Shown: positions 28,886 through 37,716, numbered from the stretch's first letter. The stretch: 64,000 nucleotides of DNA from Streptomyces sp. CB02923 (GCF_001905005.1 NZ_LWKZ01000026.1:644063-708062); one strand, 5' to 3'. Notes: generated by a model from the letters alone, not told the origin. Translations and numbers: made by a program.

Positions 28886-30055
28886 CTACCGGGTTCGGGA
28901 ACCAGCCGGGCTCCCGGCGGGCCATGGGTCGGCGGGGAGAGCGGTGAGGGCAGGCTCCACCACGGCGTCGGGCGTGCGCAGCCAAGTCCGGGGCTCGCCG
29001 TCCCCGGTGAGCGACATCCCGAACTCGCTGAGCGGTGGCCGGCCGGCCGCGGCGTACTCCTGCCAGACCTCCAGCAGTTCGGCCCACAGGTCGCGGCCGC
29101 CGCCGTAGACCGCGGCCCAGCCGTCCTCGGCCAGGACTCCCGCCCCGGCCCCGTCCCACAGGAAGACCCGCTCAGACGAGCCGGTCATGTGGACCCCCGG
29201 CAGGCGGGTACCGGCGTACAGGCCGAAGGCCGGGGTCGCGAACGCGCTCAGCTGGTTCTCGTGGAGCAGCTTGTGACAGTGCCGCGGGGTGGTCCCGTCC
29301 ACCTCGGCCGAGACCGTGGACCGGTGGGAACGCATCGGCATGTACGAGGCGCCCCCGTGGAGCGTCCCCGTGACAGCCCCTGTCCTGGTGTCCTTCTCGA
29401 ACCGGGCCAGGAGGCCGGAGTGGAAATCGCGCACCAGAGGGGCCACCAGGACGCCGCCCGGCGGCAGCTGGCTCAGGAGCGCGGGCGGGACCGTGCGCAG
29501 TGCGCAGGTTGCGATGATCCGGTCGTACGGTGCGCATGGCGCCCAGCCGGCCGCGCCGTCCGTGACGTGAACGGCCGGCGCCAGCCCGGCCCGCGCGAGG
29601 TTCTCGCGGGCCTGCGCCGCCAACGTCCCGTCGATCTCGACCGACGTGACGTTCGCGTCACCGATGCGCAGACAGAGCTTCGACGCCACGTCCCCGGTCG
29701 CCGTACCGATCTCCAGGGCCGTCATCCCGTCCCGGAGACCGAGCAGGCCGAGCATCTTCGCGGCCATGGACGGCATGGAGTTGGACGAGGTGGCCACACC
29801 CGGCCCATCGGTGCGGCCGTCGTCCACCTGGGTCACCACGGGCGAGTCACTGTAGGTCAGCCGGTACCGCGCGCCCGCGTCCGTCACGGGCTCGCACCGG
29901 TCCGGCCGCTGAACCCAGACCCGCTCCGGCAGCCAGTGCTCGCGGGGGATGCGCTCCCAGATCCCGCGCCATGGCGGCGCGAGCATGCCGTACGCGGCCA
30001 GCTTGCCGGTCAGGGCGGCCTGCCCTTCGTGAACCCGCGGCTGAACGGTCGTCAC
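28886..30055 (-). CDS. Protein-L-isoaspartate O-methyltransferase-like enzyme, likely RiPP tailoring
   Basis: This 389-residue protein has a PIMT-like SAM-binding core with motif I MTALEIGTATGDVASKL (about 105-122), VTSVEIDGTLAAQA, and YDRIIATCALRTVPPALL. The N-terminal SPVVTQVD and SSNSMPSMAAKML stretch matches the substrate-loop region of PIMTs. The C-terminal 150 residues are an added domain. Larger PIMT homologues like this accompany ATP-grasp (graspetide), lasso and lanthipeptide clusters, where some form aspartimide. No ATP-grasp gene is present here. The GTG start overlaps the stop of a 47-residue peptide gene as GTGA, so translation is coupled. Confidence 0.8.
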   Translation of the reverse strand: MTTVQPRVHEGQAALTGKLAAYGMLAPPWRGIWERIPREHWLPERVWVQRPDRCEPVTDAGARYRLTYSDSPVVTQVDDGRTDGPGVATSSNSMPSMAAKMLGLLGLRDGMTALEIGTATGDVASKLCLRIGDANVTSVEIDGTLAAQARENLARAGLAPAVHVTDGAAGWAPCAPYDRIIATCALRTVPPALLSQLPPGGVLVAPLVRDFHSGLLARFEKDTRTGAVTGTLHGGASYMPMRSHRSTVSAEVDGTTPRHCHKLLHENQLSAFATPAFGLYAGTRLPGVHMTGSSERVFLWDGAGAGVLAEDGWAAVYGGGRDLWAELLEVWQEYAAAGRPPLSEFGMSLTGDGEPRTWLRTPDAVVEPALTALPADPWPAGSPAGSRTR

Positions 30056-30195
30056 AGTCGCAGGTCTTCATCCACGAGCACCTTGCCGTTGCCGTCCGGG
30101 GACGGCGGGTTCGGCGGTGGTGTCCACGGCTTATCGCTCGGCGGGCCGGCGTGCTTACCGTCGTCGGCCAGGATCGCCATGCGGATTCCGCGCAC
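30052..30195 (-). CDS. 47-residue peptide gene coupled to the PIMT-like methyltransferase; candidate RiPP precursor
   Basis: The gene starts at GTG 30195 behind AAGGAGGT, one of the best Shine-Dalgarno sequences in the window. Its TGA overlaps the GTG of the methyltransferase gene as GTGA. The peptide has a hydrophobic/basic start (MRGIRMAILADDGKH), a Pro-rich centre (KPWTPPPNPPSP) and an acidic end (VLVDEDLRL). It contains Asp-Gly at 12-13 and 34-35 and Asn-Gly at 36-37, the dipeptides most prone to succinimide formation and PIMT recognition. There is no Cys. The precursor role is inference; a regulatory leader peptide is the main alternative. Confidence 0.65.
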   Translation of the reverse strand: MRGIRMAILADDGKHAGPPSDKPWTPPPNPPSPDGNGKVLVDEDLRL

Positions 30196-30375
30196 GAGGT
30201 ACCTCCTTCCGTCATGACCTTGCGGTCTTGTTCGTGACAGTAGAGGAACGCTCTGCTTCGCGGTGCGGAGAGGGGAAAGCGGACCGGGGGTGGGGCTGGG
30301 GGCTTGTCAGAGCTGATGCGGGCAAAGGTGAGTAAAGTTGGCGGTTGGCGCTTGAGGAGGCGCGGGTCAGGGTTT

Positions 30376-30525
30376 GTGGTCCCCGCGAACGCGGGGATGG
30401 TCCTCTCAGGGCGGGGACGATCACCTCGCCGCCCGGCGTGGTCCCCGCGTGGGCGGGGGTGGTCCCGAGCTGGGAGGTGTGGCCGCCAGAGTTCTCCCGT
30501 AGTCCCCGCGTGCGGGGCTCCCCCG
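30376..30525 (+). CRISPR. Remnant type I-E-like CRISPR mini-array (three repeats, no cas genes)
   Basis: Two 29-base repeats, 30376-30404 and 30438-30466, share the I-E pattern GTGGTCCCCGCG, a variable 3-base apex, CGGGG, then a TGGTCC end. A third, decayed copy starts at 30499 (GTAGTCCCCGCGTGCGGGG). The spacers are 33 bases (30405-30437) and 32 bases (30467-30498), the type I-E spacing. Each repeat carries the CCCCGCG/CGCGGGG-type hairpin. The flank upstream (AGTAAAGTT near 30330, GGTCAGGGTTT before repeat 1) could be a leader relic. No cas gene is in the window. The rest of the 441-base gap between 30195 and the P450 gene shows no gene. Confidence 0.7.
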
Positions 30526-30534
30526 AAGCCGACC

Positions 30535-30564
30535 GCCCCGCCCCTGCGTCGGCAGAGGCGGGGC
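30535..30564 (-). terminator. Terminator-like hairpin downstream of the CYP102 gene
   Basis: GCCCCGCCCCTGC at 30535-30547 pairs with 30552-30564 (one mismatch) across the four-base loop GTCG. It lies about 75 bases past the P450-reductase stop on the minus strand, beside the CRISPR remnant. Confidence 0.6.
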
Positions 30565-30636
30565 ATCACATCAGCGGCCAGCAGCAGCTCCGGGCGCCAC
30601 AATCACCCCCAAGCCCCCGTCACCCCCCATCAAAGC

Positions 30637-33600
30637 TCACCCCGCCGCATAAACATCCTCCACATACCGCCCCGCGTCCGTCAGTTCGCTTAGCCACGTC
30701 TCTGCCTGCTCCTCCGTGGCGCCCGTGCGGGCCGTGTGCAGGGTGCGGAAGGCGGCGCGGACGCCTGGGGCCATGCGGCTGCCGTCGCCGCAGACGTATA
30801 CGCGGGCGCCGGCGTCCAGGAGGGCGCCCACCTCGTCGGCTTCGGCGGTGATGCGGTGCTGGACGTAGCGACAGTCGTTCTCCGGCTGGGTGCTGAAGGC
30901 CGGGCGGAGGGATATCGCGCCGGTGGCCTCGGCCGCCCGCAGTTCCTCGGCGTGGAGGTAGTCGGCTTCGGGGGCGTCGCATCCGAAGTAGAGGAGGGCG
31001 GGGACCGGTTGGCTCCCCGATGCGGCGGCCACTCGGTCGGCTATGGCGCCGCGGAAGGGGGCCAGGCCGGTGCCGGCCGCGATCAGGATGACGGGTGTCC
31101 GGTCGGTCGGGTCGAGGCGGAACGCCTCCCGGCAGGGCTGGACGCGGGCCAGGACGGTGTCGCCGGGGCGGAGGGTGTGCAGGTGGCCGGAGCCGGTGCC
31201 GCCGGGCAGCAGCGACACCATCAGGTCGGCGTGGCGCGGGTCGGCGGCGGGTGAGGAGGAGAGGGAGTAGTGGCGGATGCGCAGGGCGGGCAGCAGGTCG
31301 AGGAGGACCGGCCAGGGCAGCTCGCCGCGCAGTGCCGGGTACGCCTCGACGAGGCCGAGGATGCTGCGCGGGTCGTTGGAGGCGACTGCCTGGAGGGCGG
31401 CGCGCTCGGGCGGGCAGGGGTTGTGGGCGGCGAGGGTGGTGAGTTGCTCGGGGGTCGGCCGGGCGCCCAGTTCCAGGTGGTTTGTGAAGAGTTGACGTAC
31501 CGTCAGCGGCCGGTCCACGGGGAGGGTGTCGCGGCCTGCGCGCCCCGCGCCCGCGCGGATGTCGAGGATGGTGTCGAGGTCCACGCCCAGGACGTGTGCC
31601 GCGCGCTCGACCGCCGCGGGAGCGTTCGCCGGGAGTACGGCGAGGTGGTCGGCGGTGCGGTAGGTGACGCCGTCGGGCAGGGTGAGGCGCAGGAAGCGCT
31701 TGACCCGGGGGTGGCCGGGGGCGGTGAGGTCGCGGGCTTCGGTGACGGTCATCGGCTGGAGGCCGTGGCGGGCGGCGAGCGCGTCCAGGGGGCCGCCGGT
31801 GACCTCGCGGACGGTGTAGGACGTGTCCGTGGCGTCGGCCGCCGCGCTCGCGCCGATGGTCGCGGGGTCGCCGTAGCGCACCAGCAGTTCGGTGCGCAGC
31901 GCGGCCGTGAACGCCTTCACCGCGCCGTTGAGGTCGCCTGAGGCGTCGGCCTCGCCGCGCGGCAGCAGCCGCTCGGCGCCGAGGGCCGCCAGCCGCTCGT
32001 CGAGGAGGGTCGGTACGCGCTGGTAGGTGGCGGCCCAGTTGCGGTCGCCGACTCCGAGGACGGCGTACGGCACTCCGTCGGCCTGTGCTTCCTCGCTGCC
32101 GATCCACTCCATGAAGTGTGCCGCGTCGTCGGTCGGGCGGCCGTTGTAGGAGGCGGTGACGATCACGACCGGGCGGTCGGTGGGGAGTGCGCCGGCCGCG
32201 GCGTCCAGCGGGGCCACTTCGGTGGTGAAGCCCAGGCCGGTGGCTTCGTCGGCGATGCGTTCGGCGAAGTCGCGGCAGGTGCCGTAGTTGGTGCCGTGGA
32301 GGAGCAGCAGGCCGGTGTCCTGCCGGGCCCGCGTGGGCAGGCCGTCGTCCGCGCCGGGCTGCGGGCCGTCCGGTGCCGCTCCGCCGCCGGGCAGTACCGC
32401 CAGCGCGGCGCGCAGGGCCGCCCGGTCCGCGGGCGTGCGCCTGCCGAGGGTGAGTGTGAACTCGTCCGGCTTGAGGGTCAGCGTCTCCTTGATGCGCAGC
32501 TGGTAGTCCGCGTGGTCGATGAGGCGGTAGCGGTGCACCAGCATGGCGAGCAGCATCGTCGCCTCGTGCAGCGCGAACTGGCGGCCGATGCAGGCGCGTT
32601 CGCCCGTACCGAAGGGCTTGTACGCGTGCGGGGAGCGGGCCGCCTCGGCCTCCGGCGCGAACCGTGTGGGGTCGAACAGCTCGGGGTTGTCGCCCCAGAC
32701 CGGGTCGCGGTGCAGCATCGGTGTGAGGACGGTGACCAGTTGGCCCGCCTTCAGCGGGTAGCGGCCGCCGAGCAGGGTGTCCGTACGGGCCTGGCGGGTG
32801 AAGGCGGCGGCGGTGGGCCACAGCCGCAGCGCCTCGTTGAGGACCTGCCGGGTGTAGGGCAGCCGCCCGATGTCCTCGAAGGCCGGGTCGGGGTCGGCCT
32901 GGTCGCCCCACAGTTCGTCCGCCTCGCGCTGGGCCATGCGCAGCGCGGCCGGGTCCTTGAGCAGGTGGTGGAGGGCGAAGGAGAGCGCGCCGGAGGTCGT
33001 CTCGTGGCCGGCGATGAGGAAGGTGATGACCTGGTTGCGGATGTTGGCGAGGTCGAGGGTCGTGCCGTCGTCGGGGTGGGTGGCGCCGAGCATCAGGCCG
33101 AGGAGGTCGTCGGAGGTTTCGGGGGTGCTGCCGTCCGTACCCGTACGGGTGGCGATGACCTCGTCCACGACCGAGGCGAGGTAGTCGGCGTCGGCCCGGA
33201 AGGCGGCGTCCTCCTCGGTGTGGTCGCCGTCCGGGTCCCGGCCCATCCGGGTCATGCTCCATTCCAGGCAGCGGACCATCGCCTCGACGAAGGGGTGCGG
33301 GGTGTCGCGGGAGAACGATTCGAAGTCGAAGCCGAAGCCGGCCAGGCCGATGGTGTCCAGCGTCATGCGGGTCATGTCGTCGGGGACGTCGACGGGCGTC
33401 CCGTCGGCCGCGCGCCGGTCCCAGCTGCCGAGTACCCGGCGTGCCACTTCCAGCATCGCGGGGTGGTAGGTGCGCATCGAGCCGAGCGCGAAGGCCGGCA
33501 TGAGGATGTCGTGCGCCTTGGCCCAGTTCGGTTCCTCGTTGTACGCGGTGAACAGGCCGTCCCCGGCGAACTCGCGGACGTTCTCCAGGGCGATCGAGAC

Positions 33601-33837
33601 GCCCTTGGCGAAGCGGTCCTCGTCGGCCAGTTCGGTGACCAGCTCCAGGGAGGAGACGAGCGTCGTCTCATGGCCGTGGAACCGCCGCCGGTACACGGGC
33701 CCGAGCTTCCGGGCCAGGTCCATGGCCTGCTGGAGGGGCGTGGAGGTGAATCCGGTGGCGGACAGGTCGACGACCGGCACCTCCTCGGACAGGCGCACCG
33801 CGCCCTCGGCTGCTTCGAACGTGATCGTCTCGGTCAT
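30637..33837 (-). CDS. Self-sufficient cytochrome P450/NADPH-P450 reductase fusion (CYP102 family)
   Basis: The 1066-residue protein has a P450 domain (1-460) with AGHETTSG on the I helix (276-283), EALR as ExxR (335-338) and FGTGERACIG with heme-ligand Cys416. A flavodoxin-like FMN domain follows (GTNYGTCRDFAERIA from about 515), then an FAD/NADPH reductase domain with RHYSLSSSP and AAGTGLAPFRG and a terminal YVCGDGSRMAPGVR segment. This is the P450 BM3 (CYP102) layout, whose members hydroxylate or epoxidise long-chain fatty acids using NADPH. It is divergent from a PAS-LuxR regulator with 105 bases between, and near a fatty-acid dioxygenase-like gene. Fatty-acid oxidation is inferred from family and context. 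Confidence 0.93.
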   Translation of the reverse strand: MTETITFEAAEGAVRLSEEVPVVDLSATGFTSTPLQQAMDLARKLGPVYRRRFHGHETTLVSSLELVTELADEDRFAKGVSIALENVREFAGDGLFTAYNEEPNWAKAHDILMPAFALGSMRTYHPAMLEVARRVLGSWDRRAADGTPVDVPDDMTRMTLDTIGLAGFGFDFESFSRDTPHPFVEAMVRCLEWSMTRMGRDPDGDHTEEDAAFRADADYLASVVDEVIATRTGTDGSTPETSDDLLGLMLGATHPDDGTTLDLANIRNQVITFLIAGHETTSGALSFALHHLLKDPAALRMAQREADELWGDQADPDPAFEDIGRLPYTRQVLNEALRLWPTAAAFTRQARTDTLLGGRYPLKAGQLVTVLTPMLHRDPVWGDNPELFDPTRFAPEAEAARSPHAYKPFGTGERACIGRQFALHEATMLLAMLVHRYRLIDHADYQLRIKETLTLKPDEFTLTLGRRTPADRAALRAALAVLPGGGAAPDGPQPGADDGLPTRARQDTGLLLLHGTNYGTCRDFAERIADEATGLGFTTEVAPLDAAAGALPTDRPVVIVTASYNGRPTDDAAHFMEWIGSEEAQADGVPYAVLGVGDRNWAATYQRVPTLLDERLAALGAERLLPRGEADASGDLNGAVKAFTAALRTELLVRYGDPATIGASAAADATDTSYTVREVTGGPLDALAARHGLQPMTVTEARDLTAPGHPRVKRFLRLTLPDGVTYRTADHLAVLPANAPAAVERAAHVLGVDLDTILDIRAGAGRAGRDTLPVDRPLTVRQLFTNHLELGARPTPEQLTTLAAHNPCPPERAALQAVASNDPRSILGLVEAYPALRGELPWPVLLDLLPALRIRHYSLSSSPAADPRHADLMVSLLPGGTGSGHLHTLRPGDTVLARVQPCREAFRLDPTDRTPVILIAAGTGLAPFRGAIADRVAAASGSQPVPALLYFGCDAPEADYLHAEELRAAEATGAISLRPAFSTQPENDCRYVQHRITAEADEVGALLDAGARVYVCGDGSRMAPGVRAAFRTLHTARTGATEEQAETWLSELTDAGRYVEDVYAAG

Positions 33838-33880
33838 GACTCAAGCGTGACCCGCCCGGTGTACCGTGCGACGCCGGGTA

Positions 33881-33898
33881 ACTGCATGATTGTGCAGT
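33881..33898. promoter_or_regulatory. Palindromic operator candidate between CYP102 and its regulator
   Basis: ACTGCA, TGATTG, TGCAGT forms a perfect 6-bp inverted repeat with a 6-base centre in the 105-base gap between the divergent P450 and PAS-LuxR genes. Size and symmetry suit a dimeric HTH regulator. It is a plausible site for the adjacent LuxR-type protein or a fatty-acid-responsive repressor. Confidence 0.5.
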
Positions 33899-33942
33899 GG
33901 TTTTTCGCTGTCCGCTCTTGCGGCCGGACCGGAGAAGGAGCA

Positions 33943-34731
33943 ATGGACGAGGCGACGGCGGACGGTTCGGCGGGCCCGTACCTGGGGGGTCCGTGGCGCA
34001 ATTACTTCCTGATCCTGCTGGACCGCATCCCGGTGCCGACCGCCGTGTGCGACGCGCACGGCGAGGTGCTGATCGCCAATCCCGCGATGGCCGCCGAGTG
34101 GGGCGCGGCCCCCGGACAGCTGCGCGGCCGCAACCTGCTGGAGCTCTTCCGGCCCCGTTCCCAGCCGCAGATGGACCGGCTGATCGACGCGCTGCGCCTG
34201 GGCCGCAGGTCCCGGTACCCGGTCGGGGTGAGCTGGCGGGCCGGCGCGAACGGCGGCGAGCGGGAGGGTGAGTTGACGGTCGATCCGGTCGGCGACCCGT
34301 CGGAGGATCTGCCCGTCCTGCTGGCTCTGCTCCGCGTGTACGAGGACGCGTCGCCCGCCCCGGCCCCGGCGCGTGACGCGGCCAGTCCCGTCGAGACCCG
34401 TATCCTCGCGCTGGCCGCGTCCGGTGCCACCACCTCGGCCATCGGCAGCAACCTCGGTCTCACCGTCGACGGCGTCAACTACCACCTCACCCGTCTCGCC
34501 CGGCGCTGGCGCGTCCAGGGCCGGACCGCCCTGGTGGCGAAGGCGTACGTGCTGGGGGTCCTGGCCCAGGGCGTATGGCCGCCGGCTGCGGCCGCGCCGG
34601 TGCCGCCGGGAGGGCAGGGGGCGCCTCGGGAGGGGGCGCCCGAGGGCCCGTCCTCCCCTGATCCCGGCTGTCGCAAAGATCCACGAAGCCGCCCGAAACA
34701 CCCCCTGTCCGGCCGTGCGGGAGACGAGTAG
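33943..34731 (+). CDS. PAS domain-LuxR-type transcriptional regulator
   Basis: This 262-residue protein has a PAS-like sensor domain (about 22-125: LLDRIPVPTAVCDAHGEVLIANPAM, RGRNLLELFRP). A LuxR-type helix-turn-helix follows at about 145-190 (ETRILALAASGATTSAIGS, TVDGVNYHLTRLARRW) and a Pro/Gly-rich tail ends the protein. The ATG follows GGAGAAGGAG. Divergent from the CYP102 gene and 38 bases upstream of the peroxidase fusion, it probably controls both, sensing an oxidised lipid or other small ligand through PAS. The ligand is not evident. Confidence 0.8.
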   Translation: MDEATADGSAGPYLGGPWRNYFLILLDRIPVPTAVCDAHGEVLIANPAMAAEWGAAPGQLRGRNLLELFRPRSQPQMDRLIDALRLGRRSRYPVGVSWRAGANGGEREGELTVDPVGDPSEDLPVLLALLRVYEDASPAPAPARDAASPVETRILALAASGATTSAIGSNLGLTVDGVNYHLTRLARRWRVQGRTALVAKAYVLGVLAQGVWPPAAAAPVPPGGQGAPREGAPEGPSSPDPGCRKDPRSRPKHPLSGRAGDE

Positions 34732-34769
34732 CGTCGGGCGCCCTTCTTCCGTACGGAGGGTGTCCTGCC

Positions 34770-37631
34770 ATGGCCGACACCGTGAGTCACACGCAGTACG
34801 AGAGGTACGAAGGCGGCAGCCCGGAGGCGGAGCGGGTGGTCTTCGAGGAGCTGGCGCGGCAGCTGATGCGGGTGCAGCTCGCGAACCGCAAGAGCGGCGG
34901 GGCGCAGGGTGTCGAGCGGGCCTTCCACGCCAAGGCGGTGCTGGGGGTGGAGAACGCCCGGCTGCAATTCGACGCGGCGCTGCCGGCCTCGCTGACCTCC
35001 GGTTTCGTGCAGCCCGGCGCGCAGTACCCGGCCGTGGTGCGGCTGTCGAACGCGAGCGGTACGGCGCAGCCGGACATCGCGCCCGATCTGCGGGGAATCG
35101 CCGTACGGGTCGAGGTGTCGGCGGAGGAGACGCACGATCTGCTGGCGACCAGCTTCCCGGTGTCGCACGCGCGCAACGCGCGGGAGTTCGTGGCGTTCGC
35201 CAAGGCGATGGCCGGGGCCGACAGCACCGTGCGGAAGGCGTTCGGGCTGCTGGTGAAGCTGCCGCTGGCGGTGGGCTGGAGCACGGCGGCGCGGATGCGC
35301 CGCAACGTGCAGGCGGCCACCCGGCACGTGGTCGGGTCGCTGGCCCGTGAGACGTACTGGAGCCGGGGCGCGGTCATGTGGGGCGAGGCCGGTCCGGTCC
35401 GCTACCAGCTGCGGCCCGCGGCGGGCGGCGCGCCCGCGCCGCGGCCGGACCGGCACGACCCCGACCTGCTGCGCCACGAGCTGGCCGGGCGGCTGGCGCT
35501 GGCGGACGTCGAGTTCGAGCTGTGTGTGCAGCGGTACGTGAGCGAGGAGCGCACCCCCGTCGAGGACGGGGCGGCGCAGTGGCGGGAGGCGGACGCGCCG
35601 GTGGTCCCGGTCGGGCGGCTGACGATCCCGCGGCAGGACGTCACCACCGCCGAGGCCCGCTCCGCGGCCCGCCGGGTGGAGGCGACGGCGTTCAACCCGT
35701 GGCACACCACGGACGCGTTCCGCCCGCTGGGCAACCTGAACCGGGCGCGCAAGGCCGCGTACCGGGCGAGCGCCGGGCACCGGCTCGGCACCCGGTTCCG
35801 TACGGAGGAACCGCTGCGCAACACCGTCGTCGGCGTGCCGGTGCGGGCCGTCTTCCGGACCGTGAACCGGTATGTGCCGTGGCACCGGCTGCCGCTGAAC
35901 CTGAGTCTGCTCAACCTGGTGGCGCTGCGGCAGGCGCTGCGCCGCTTCAACCTCATCGACACCGAGGCCCCGGAGGCGCCGCCGCAGGCCGTGCCGGTGC
36001 CGGAGGCGGTGGACGAGGGCGCGCGGACGGCCCGTACGTACGACGGTTCGTCCACCGACCTGTCGGAGCCCCGGATGGGCGCGGTCGGCTCCACGTTCGG
36101 CCGCAACCTGCGGCCGGTGTACCGGCCGGACCTGGACATCGTCCCGAACCCGGTGACGGCCGCACGCCAGTTGCTGCACCGCGGGGCGTTCCGGCCCGCG
36201 CCCTCGCTGAACATCCTCGCGGCGGCGTGGATCCAGTTCCAGGTGCACGACTGGGTCAACCACCGGCGGTACCGGACCGGCGAGCGGGCGGTGGAGATCC
36301 CGATGCCGCCCGGCAGCGCCTGGACGAACACGCCCGGCGGGCCGCCGGAGGACGTGATGCGGTTCGCCGAGAACATCGGCGTCGAGCGGTCCGGTGAGCC
36401 GCCGCTGCTGTTCACCAACACCACCTCTCCGTGGTGGGACGGCTCGGAGGTGTACGGCGGCGACGAGGCCACCGCGCGCTCGCTGCGCGAGCCGGACAGC
36501 GCCAAGCTGCGGCTGGAGGACGGCCACCTGCCGGTCGGCGCCAACGGCATCCCGCTCACCGGCTTCAACGAGAACTGGTGGCTGGGTCTGAGCGTGATGC
36601 ACACGCTCTTCGCCCGGGAACACAACGCGCTGTGCGACGCGCTGCACGCCGAGTACCCGGCGATGGGCCAGGACCGGATCCACCACACGGCCCGGCTGAT
36701 CGTCTCGGCGCTGATCGCGAAGATCCACACGGTGGAGTGGACCCCGGCGATCCTGGCGACCGAGGCCATCGACGTCGGCCTGAAGACGAACTGGCAGGGC
36801 CCGCCGGACAAGTGGCTGAGCAAGCTGGGTCTGTGGCTGGTCGAGAGCCACGCCCTGCGCGGCATCCCCGAAACCCTGCCGGACCACCACAAGGTGCCGT
36901 ATTCCCTGACGGAGGACTTCGTCACGGTCTACCGGATGCACCCGCTGATCCCGGACGACTACGAGCTGCGCGAGCACCGCTTCGGGCAGCGCGTGGAGAC
37001 CGTCACGTTCGACGACATCCAGGGCACGGCGGCCGAAGGGGTGGCCCGCAAGACCGGGCTGACCGACACGCTGTACTCCCTCGGCATCGCCCATCCCGGC
37101 GCGATCACGCTGCACAACTACCCGCAGGCGCTGACCCGCTTCGAGCGGGACGGGGAGATCATCGACCTGTCGGTGGTCGACCTGGTACGGACCCGGCGGC
37201 GCGGCGTGCCGCGCTACAACGACTTCCGCGCCGGGCTGCACAAGCCGCGGGTGCGCCGTTTCGAGGACATCAGCTCCGACCCGGAGACGGTCGCGCAGCT
37301 CAAGGAGGTCTACCGGAACGTCGACGAGGTCGACACCATGGTGGGGCTGTTCGCCGAGAACCCGCCGGAGGGCTTCGGCTTCAGCGACACCGCCTTCCGG
37401 GTCTTCATCCTGATGGCGACCCGGCGTATCCAGTCGGACCGGTTCCTGACCGTCGATTTCCGGCCGGAGCTGTACACGCCGCTCGGTATGGACTGGATCG
37501 CCCGCGGCGGTATGAACTCGGTCATTCTGCGGCACTGCCCGGAGCTGGCCGCGATGCTGCCGCGCGGCGCGAGCGCCTTCGCGCCGTGGCGGCCGGTGCT
37601 CCCGGGGCGCGACGGCGGCGCGGGTTCGTGA
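34770..37631 (+). CDS. Catalase-related / alpha-dioxygenase-like (cyclooxygenase superfamily) fusion
   Basis: This 953-residue protein has two heme-enzyme halves. The first (1-335) is catalase-related: AFHAKAVLGVE with distal His53, VRLSNASG, PDLRGIAVRVE, and a possible proximal Tyr331 in RKAAYRASAGHR. The second (about 380-953) is an animal heme-peroxidase/fatty-acid dioxygenase: WIQFQVHDWVNH with distal His493, AREHNALCD, and VYRMHPLIPD, where Tyr721 and His724 match the catalytic Tyr and proximal His of COX and plant alpha-DOX (YxxH). Such dioxygenases make fatty-acid hydroperoxides, and catalase-related partners convert them. Fusion suggests one-protein oxylipin synthesis; the product is unknown. 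The ATG follows GGAGGG. No signal peptide is seen. Confidence 0.85.
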   Translation: MADTVSHTQYERYEGGSPEAERVVFEELARQLMRVQLANRKSGGAQGVERAFHAKAVLGVENARLQFDAALPASLTSGFVQPGAQYPAVVRLSNASGTAQPDIAPDLRGIAVRVEVSAEETHDLLATSFPVSHARNAREFVAFAKAMAGADSTVRKAFGLLVKLPLAVGWSTAARMRRNVQAATRHVVGSLARETYWSRGAVMWGEAGPVRYQLRPAAGGAPAPRPDRHDPDLLRHELAGRLALADVEFELCVQRYVSEERTPVEDGAAQWREADAPVVPVGRLTIPRQDVTTAEARSAARRVEATAFNPWHTTDAFRPLGNLNRARKAAYRASAGHRLGTRFRTEEPLRNTVVGVPVRAVFRTVNRYVPWHRLPLNLSLLNLVALRQALRRFNLIDTEAPEAPPQAVPVPEAVDEGARTARTYDGSSTDLSEPRMGAVGSTFGRNLRPVYRPDLDIVPNPVTAARQLLHRGAFRPAPSLNILAAAWIQFQVHDWVNHRRYRTGERAVEIPMPPGSAWTNTPGGPPEDVMRFAENIGVERSGEPPLLFTNTTSPWWDGSEVYGGDEATARSLREPDSAKLRLEDGHLPVGANGIPLTGFNENWWLGLSVMHTLFAREHNALCDALHAEYPAMGQDRIHHTARLIVSALIAKIHTVEWTPAILATEAIDVGLKTNWQGPPDKWLSKLGLWLVESHALRGIPETLPDHHKVPYSLTEDFVTVYRMHPLIPDDYELREHRFGQRVETVTFDDIQGTAAEGVARKTGLTDTLYSLGIAHPGAITLHNYPQALTRFERDGEIIDLSVVDLVRTRRRGVPRYNDFRAGLHKPRVRRFEDISSDPETVAQLKEVYRNVDEVDTMVGLFAENPPEGFGFSDTAFRVFILMATRRIQSDRFLTVDFRPELYTPLGMDWIARGGMNSVILRHCPELAAMLPRGASAFAPWRPVLPGRDGGAGS

Positions 37632-37716
37632 GGGACGCGTCCGCGGTGCGCGGGGCCCACCGGGTCCCGCGCAGCCCTGTGTAAAGCACACGTAAGGCGC
37701 CCGATAACCTCCTCGT

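Noticed and set aside
28886..30195. FxLD-type lanthipeptide or graspetide cluster.
   Set aside because: The peptide has no Cys, and neither a dehydratase/cyclase nor an ATP-grasp gene is nearby.
30376..30525. A functional CRISPR-Cas locus.
   Set aside because: Only three decaying repeats and no cas gene are present.
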